Shown: positions 58,801-64,000 of the stretch, piece after piece
Layout of the letters: every line of letters begins with the position of its first letter
How positions within the stretch are numbered: position 1 is the stretch's first letter
Assembly: GCF_051014445.1 (NCBI RefSeq)
Contig: NC_135137.1
Coordinates: 34,473,501-34,537,500 of the forward strand
Reading direction: 5' to 3'
Length of the DNA stretch: 64,000 nucleotides
From: Colletes latitarsis
Taxonomy: Eukaryota; Arthropoda; Insecta; Hymenoptera; Colletidae
The notes under the pieces: model-generated
The model's database searches: none
What the model was told of the DNA's origin: nothing
Seen by the model: the letters and a program-made list of their open reading frames with translations, nothing else
Program-made: the position numbers and the translations under genes

Positions 58801-61332
58801 ACTTTGTTGGCGGAATTCTTTTCACCTGGCGACAATCAATCGGACACTTCGATTTCTTCGAACGCATTTTTTGAAAGTACAATTCTACGATTACTGTTAC
58901 ATAATATACATATAAAATCGTCGTGTTCCCGTTAAGCTTTTTTTTCTTATTTCGAAGAATAAACTTAATTGCATCCGTATCAAGTCCAGGTATCCTCGCG
59001 GAGCATCAAGTTAATCGCGTATAAAATTAAAGGGGAACAAACGTCGTTGAAATTACGTAATGCATCACGGTCCGAATTACAAAAACCTCTTAACGACGTA
59101 ATCAAATATCGCAATAAATCATCGTCCAGCGAGTGTTTCGTATTAATAAAAAATCCATTAATCTTCCGCGCGCCGAAAATTAAAATAAAGGGGCCAAAAA
59201 GAAACAATTTAACCGAGTCTCCGTTCCAGTCCCCAAATAATTTAGTCGTCCGGTTGAGGGGGTTCGTTGAAAATCGTCGCGCGATTCTTCACGGCGCAGC
59301 GTTAATTTTATTCCCGCGAGCGCGGAGAGCGTGAATTAGTGTCCAGAAAGGGATGGTACCATGCCGGCTACCATTACGGCGTAGCAACATACGTAAGGGC
59401 TCCGCGTACGGGTCCAACCTGGCGCGATACCCGGCGAAGAAACATCTCCGCGTGCCGTGCTGGGATATAATTCATTGCCGGCAGGAAGCTTGTACCTTAA
59501 TCTCATCGTATTCTGGCCGAACCTCTGCGAAGGACGGTGCAGTGTGAAACGTACTGTAGGTTGTACGTGCAAACGCGGCGGTTATAAAGGCAACCAATGC
59601 GTGCACGGGCCGCGTACGTAACTATCAGCTGAATGTATCATCTCCGCCGGTCCAACGGCAGGACATGTTATTCTGGTTACGAACCAATCCCTGGGAATCC
59701 AATGGGAATTATTATGTAACCCCCATAATATAAATGCATCGAGGATTTGTCGAACGATACGCGGTCCCGCTTAGGCGCTAGCGTACGCCTATGGAATATT
59801 ACGTATAATACAGCAAAGCTCCAAGCCCCGCCGACAAAAGATACATGGTGGATTGCATCGATCTGGTTCGCAAACCATTTCGAGTATGAAATTTTCGTAG
59901 GTCTTCGATTGGGAAAATACAATGGCCTAGTCCCTGGTAATACTACCGTAATACTATTCTTTCACGTAAATCCGCGAACCGTAGCAACTTTGAATATCGA
60001 TTGAATTTTGTAACAATACGTCGCTCCATTCATTCGGTTACCCGAAAAAATTCTATACCGTGCAGCGTGAAAAAATAAAAAGATGACAACTCTACGGGTG
60101 AATGCCTGGACGATTCCATCGCAGGAGGACGAAATGCTGTTCTACCGATTAACATGAGATTTTCGTCCGAGCGAATATTCCGGGACGGACGACAAGCTGA
60201 AAGCGTGACAACCATTCGAACTAGAGCGTTAGATCTAGAATGGAGCTGGAACCGGGTACTAATTTCGTGGCGCCTGGTAGAAATTCAAGCCATGCCCTCA
60301 CGTACGATAATGTACTCAAATAATGCAATAACGTGGAACGACTTGGAACGAATGAAATAATTCGTGAATAACGTTCCTGGTAATTGTTTGTCTTTCCAAG
60401 CGGCGTGAGAATATGTAACGAGACAAACGATTTTCTGTTTCCTGTTATCTTTATTAATACGTACAGCTTGTATCTGGAAACTACAGTATCAATATTTCAT
60501 GTGCATATTTTTTCCTTTTGCTCTAGTTTTTCGTATATTGTACTCTCTGTACGTAACAAAGGAAATTTGTCATTTAAAGAAATTAATAAAACAAGCTTTC
60601 ACTTTCGTCGTAAATGGAGAACGCGAGAAACTCCGCGAAGGGATTTGCTCCAAGAAACAGAATCACGAGAAAATGTAGAAACACTGAGAATCGTATATGT
60701 AAACAACTCGTAAGCAGCCTATGAAGGGAAGTTTAAAATAACATGGTGCGTTATGCAAAAGTAAAGATACCATGTTTCTGGCAAACTTTATTTCGCGATC
60801 AGGTGCTAGCGTGTAATACTGTTCTCGAATCGAGATGTAATGTGATTCGATACAGGAATTGTTGCTAGGTAACGTGAAATCAATAGAGGAAACAGAAGAT
60901 TGGAGACAACAAAAAGTATTTAGATTTCCAGTACAAATTTACCCGAAATCTAATTTATCCGCAAGCGAAATTTAAAGTCCGGATTACAATCACCGGAGCA
61001 TTTTTGTTAAACGAATTGGAATTGCAAGTGCATCGCACATAGAAATCTTTGTTGTAAATTCAAACGTTATTGCATTACAATGTACACAGTGTCCGATGAA
61101 TGGTAATGCAACCGACAATACGGTTATTCTACGCGTGGAAAATGAATCGAGGATATATAATACAATTTTTTCGTACGTATTGTAGACCAAATTGTTCGTC
61201 GTAGATTAAATTATAGTACCGAACAGTTAAAAGCAGAAATTGCTACCGCGTTTCATCGATTACAAATGCAAAATATTGCTTTCAGCGTACCAAACGTACG
61301 CGTGTTCAGAAAAACGACGAGCAAAATTCAAT
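52854..61332. other. Long unique stretch, no gene recognised
   Basis: About 8.5 kb without a supportable gene or mobile element. Frames at 53069-53473, 54006-54290, 56567-56938, 58390-58668 and 59747-60004 were read and match nothing I know. The purine-rich strand at about 55025-55142 is nearly all A and G and explains the open frames opposite it. TTACTATACTAT occurs at 55504 and 55524. A 15-T run lies at 53804-53818. Confidence 0.5.
53804..53818 (+). repeat. Poly-T run (15)
   Basis: A homopolymer of 15 T, the longest in the window. Low-complexity tract, expected to be length-variable. On the minus strand it reads as a lysine-coding A run near the start of an unrecognised frame. Confidence 0.92.
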
Positions 61333-61560
61333 TATACAGGGTGCTCGGCCACCCCTGGGAAAAATTTTAATGGAAGATTCTAGAGGCCAAAATAAGATGA
61401 AAATCAAGGATACTAGTTGATTTAAAACTTTTTAATTTAATTTTTTAAGAACTTTTTGTAACATTTTATACTTTTGATAAATTTTTTAATAACTAATTGA
61501 TATTCTTGATTTACGTTTTATTTTGATCTCTAGAATCTCCCATTAAAATTTGTCGAATAC
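61333..61560. mobile_element. Terminal-inverted-repeat element, copy C (about 228 bp, internally deleted)
   Basis: The left end is TATACAGGGTGCTCGGCCAC and matches copies A and B through GATTCTAGAGGCCAAAATAA. The right half, read on the other strand, matches the same terminus (GGGAGATTCTAGAGATCAAA) but its last part is damaged: about 13 bp that would carry the CCCCAGGGGTGGCC string are missing before CGAATAC. Both 125-bp internal repeats are absent, leaving little more than the two inverted termini and a short AT-rich centre. This is the compact MITE-like form of the family. Confidence 0.75.
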
Positions 61561-61619
61561 TAAACTTTATTCCTCGGTCAAAGGTTTGATCTCAATAAAA
61601 ATATTGCCAATTTCTGGGG
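61561..61619. other. Short interval between copy C and the 35-bp repeats
   Basis: AT-rich with no feature seen. It separates the damaged end of element copy C from the minisatellite. Confidence 0.4.
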
Positions 61620-61725
61620 CAGGATACTTTTGGGATCCCAAAGTTTCGTATGTAGCGTGATACTTCCAGGATCCCGAAGTTAGTATGCGACCCCATACTT
61701 TTGGGATCTAGACCCTAAGTTTGGT
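61620..61725 (+). repeat. Three diverged 35-36-bp tandem repeats
   Basis: ATACTTTTGGGATCCCAAAG at 61624, ATACTTCCAGGATCCCGAAG at 61660 and ATACTTTTGGGATCTAGACC at 61695, spaced 36 and 35 bp. Each unit contains the small palindrome CTTTTGGGATCCCAAAAG or a decayed form of it. The array begins about 60 bp after element copy C, so it may be a local duplication linked to that insertion. Confidence 0.85.
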
Positions 61726-64000
61726 GAAATACTCGACCTGAACCGAACGGCTCCCTGCACACCTCTAACCTTCGGGTAATAACAGAAAAATATGAATGTG
61801 ACTCGCGCCCATTCAAAACTGCGGATCGGTCGATTCGGCGCGAGGTCATTTATTAGAAAGCCATTTGAGAATTACTAACGTTAAATGACGCCGGCGTGGC
61901 GAACACGGTCGAAAAGGAATCGATCGGTGCGCGAAGGGAAAATTAAAAATCGAACAATGGACCCGATGCCTCGCGGCCGCAACGACCGCCGCAGCGTGGT
62001 CGTTTTGATTTGCCCGATTCGGACGGTAGTTATGCTTTAACGTGGCGGTACTTAAATAAATTATCAATCGCGTTGAAAGCCGTCGGACCGGCCCCTGGAG
62101 AAGCCGGAGAATCAAGAGGACGAGGCACGAAACGGGCGGACCAGAACCGAGGGGACCAAGAGAAGCTGAAAGTGAGACGAACCGTCGAGGGCGATTAAGC
62201 AAATATCCAATTTTCCTTTTTCCAACGACCGAATGTGCCTCGTTTCGTACTACACAAACCCTGGCTTTTATTTGCGGTACGTCCGGGCATTCAACGTTTG
62301 TTAAACCGCTATAAGCGATTCGCGTTTTAGCTAGAATTACGCCGCAAGTGAGCAAGTAGGCGGTGTTTTATTTTTACAGCCGATAATCGAATGAATGATA
62401 CTCTGGGAAATAGTATTCAATACACACCACAGGGCCCAGAGGTCAGGTAAAATCATAAAATCTTAGTTTTTATTAAACACAAGGGTTCCTGTGCTCAGCG
62501 TTTATACTTCTTAAATAATCAAACGTTCGAGTCGAAGTTCAGTGCAGTTTCCAAAATGTATTTCAATATTAAAATGGCACAATGGTTAGAAATCGCCTGA
62601 CGGAGAACGAGAAGTCAATCTTCCGGCGTTTTACGACGAATAAACCTGCGCTCCGCGCGTTTCGATGAAGTTGCATACGCTCGAGCACCGTCTGTGCACG
62701 AAGACAATCCTGACGTTGTTGTTTCTTTATAGTTCACCACCATTCTCAACAAGAACACGCTAGAGGCAGTGGATTCGCTAGTAGAAAATCAATTTCTTCG
62801 GAACAAACTGTTACAAACGGGGGGGACCAAGTTTCGAACACTATGGTTCCTTCTCTTTCCTTCGGTTTATCCTCGAAATCGCCCGAGACGCGGAAGTCAA
62901 AGTCGACCGTAAAAATTGTAACAACGCCGTGACAAATCCTCGAATAAATTACTAGATCGTACGAGCAGCGTGCGATCTTTATTCTTCCACCTTCGGCGCA
63001 ACATTCCCGGCGTCCCTGGTTTCCTTTTTATACCCTTCTGGTACCGATTACTACAGGATCTGGATTTGTCTAAGGAAAATGTATACATAGTACCCGCGAT
63101 CCATTCTCGACTCTATGGTTACGTTTAGTATCGGTCTCGAAATTGCACGCGAGCGTTTCCACCGAGACAGGAACATACACGAGAATGGGACTTCGGAATC
63201 GCGTTGCATTAGACGCGATCCAAATAAGTTTTCGCGAAAAACTTCGAAGTGCACGTCGACCTTTCCCAACGCAAGAACACGATATTACATTCGATGTTAT
63301 TACTTCTAATATTTTTACCGAAAATTTGTAATTTTCGATTAATTTAAATTTGAATCGATCCCACGACTATCACGTTCCAAGATTCTCGTTCGCGTAAGGG
63401 TTGATAGGCCGCGTTTCTTCCATCGTGCAACCGTTTCCCGTCTATTAATCGGAAATTGAACCAGAGGTTACAAGTTACGTTAATGTCTTTCATTGTCCGA
63501 GCGTACGCAGATCCGACAAGGAATACCCATCGATTTAGATGATAAAACACGAACGAGAACGCTCGACATTCAATCCCGCGTCGACAACGAATTGGTTTTT
63601 GCCCGTTAACCGAGCTCGTCCGCCTCCCAGCTCGCCCCCAACCCCTTTTACCGCATTAGTCAACCACCCAACGAAACTCGAGGACAGATCGATCTTCGCT
63701 TCTCGACGTCGAGTCAACTTTAATGCTTGTAAAACTCCGTTTCTCCCCGACTTATGCTCGTTAAATGCCTGCCTTCCGCGGACGGTGCCCGAAGCGTATG
63801 CGTACCTGGCCGCGCACACGTGCACACCGCGTGCACCCGCCGTTGCGCCAACAGTGCACTTGACCCTCGCGTCGAACGCGGCTGGGTAAATCGATTTTGG
63901 AACTTCGACTCGGCTCACCCGGTACATTTATAATGCTCGACCTCCGAAAGTCGCCCGCGGCAACGCACGTACATCCTGAATCCAGGCAGGGGCGTGAACG
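61726..64000. other. Unique terminal sequence, no gene seen
   Basis: CpG-rich with frames on both strands. The 169-codon minus frame at 61846-62355 is Arg/Leu/Ser-rich and lies opposite a purine-rich stretch at about 62090-62190. Overlapping frames also run on both strands at 63535-63927. None is recognisable. AT-rich at 62.38-62.58 kb. Confidence 0.5.

Noticed and set aside
61846..62355. 169-codon minus-strand frame
   Set aside because: Arg/Leu/Ser-rich, opposite purine-rich DNA, unrecognised.

Overview
The window looks like nuclear DNA of an insect, most probably a hymenopteran (bee, wasp or ant). This is inferred from three things: an AT-leaning base composition that is still rich in CpG, alternation of AT-rich and CpG/GC-rich blocks on a 1-5 kb scale, and a short terminal-inverted-repeat element of a kind I associate from memory with bee and other hymenopteran genomes. 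Nothing points to a bacterium, organelle or virus. I see no operon-like packing, rRNA, tRNA, CRISPR or conserved multi-exon gene. The species cannot be named from this sequence.

The 64 kb appear almost free of protein-coding genes. Most open frames are short, overlap on both strands, and are rich in Arg and Ser, as expected of chance frames in CpG-rich DNA. I recognise no protein family in any of them. One frame stands out as protein-like: 45303-45671 on the minus strand, 122 residues, balanced composition. It could be a small lineage-specific gene, a lone exon, or a captured foreign (for example viral) coding fragment, and is left unnamed. The rest is best read as intergenic DNA or the inside of a very large intron.

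The clearest content is repetitive. (1) Three copies of one element with terminal inverted repeats: 17603-18458, 39454-40016 (opposite orientation) and 61333-61560 (internally deleted). A possible degenerate end lies at 33241-33296. (2) Local duplications and minisatellites: a 200-bp tandem pair (4355-4768), a 9-bp array inside inverted arms (6041-6191), three spaced GACTGTAATC-type repeats (21706-21806), a 72-bp tandem pair (38492-38635), a degenerate 30-bp array (43483-43796) and a 35-bp triplet (61620-61725). (3) Perfect or near-perfect short hairpins and long palindromes at 4896, 8344, 23856, 30657, 30878, 38970, 44479, 48545, 51859 and 52824. (4) A 17-bp motif, GAACAGGTAAACCGGTC, found twice 659 bp apart on the same strand (46516, 47175), which could be a cis-regulatory module.

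Region by region: 1-9.4 kb is mixed sequence with the 200-bp duplication and the 9-bp array. 9.4-11.35 kb is AT-rich. 11.4-16.7 kb is CpG/GC-rich with CGG and CGT runs. 16.8-18.5 kb carries element copy A. 18.5-31 kb alternates, with GC-rich blocks near 23.5 kb and 27-30 kb. 31-34.3 kb is largely AT-rich. 34.3-39.4 kb is mixed. 39.45-40 kb is element copy B. 40-45 kb holds the 30-bp array. 45.3-47.3 kb holds the one plausible frame and the paired motif. 47-48.6 kb is GC-rich. 48.6-61.3 kb is unremarkable unique sequence. 61.3-61.7 kb is element copy C plus the 35-bp repeats, and the last 2 kb show nothing notable.
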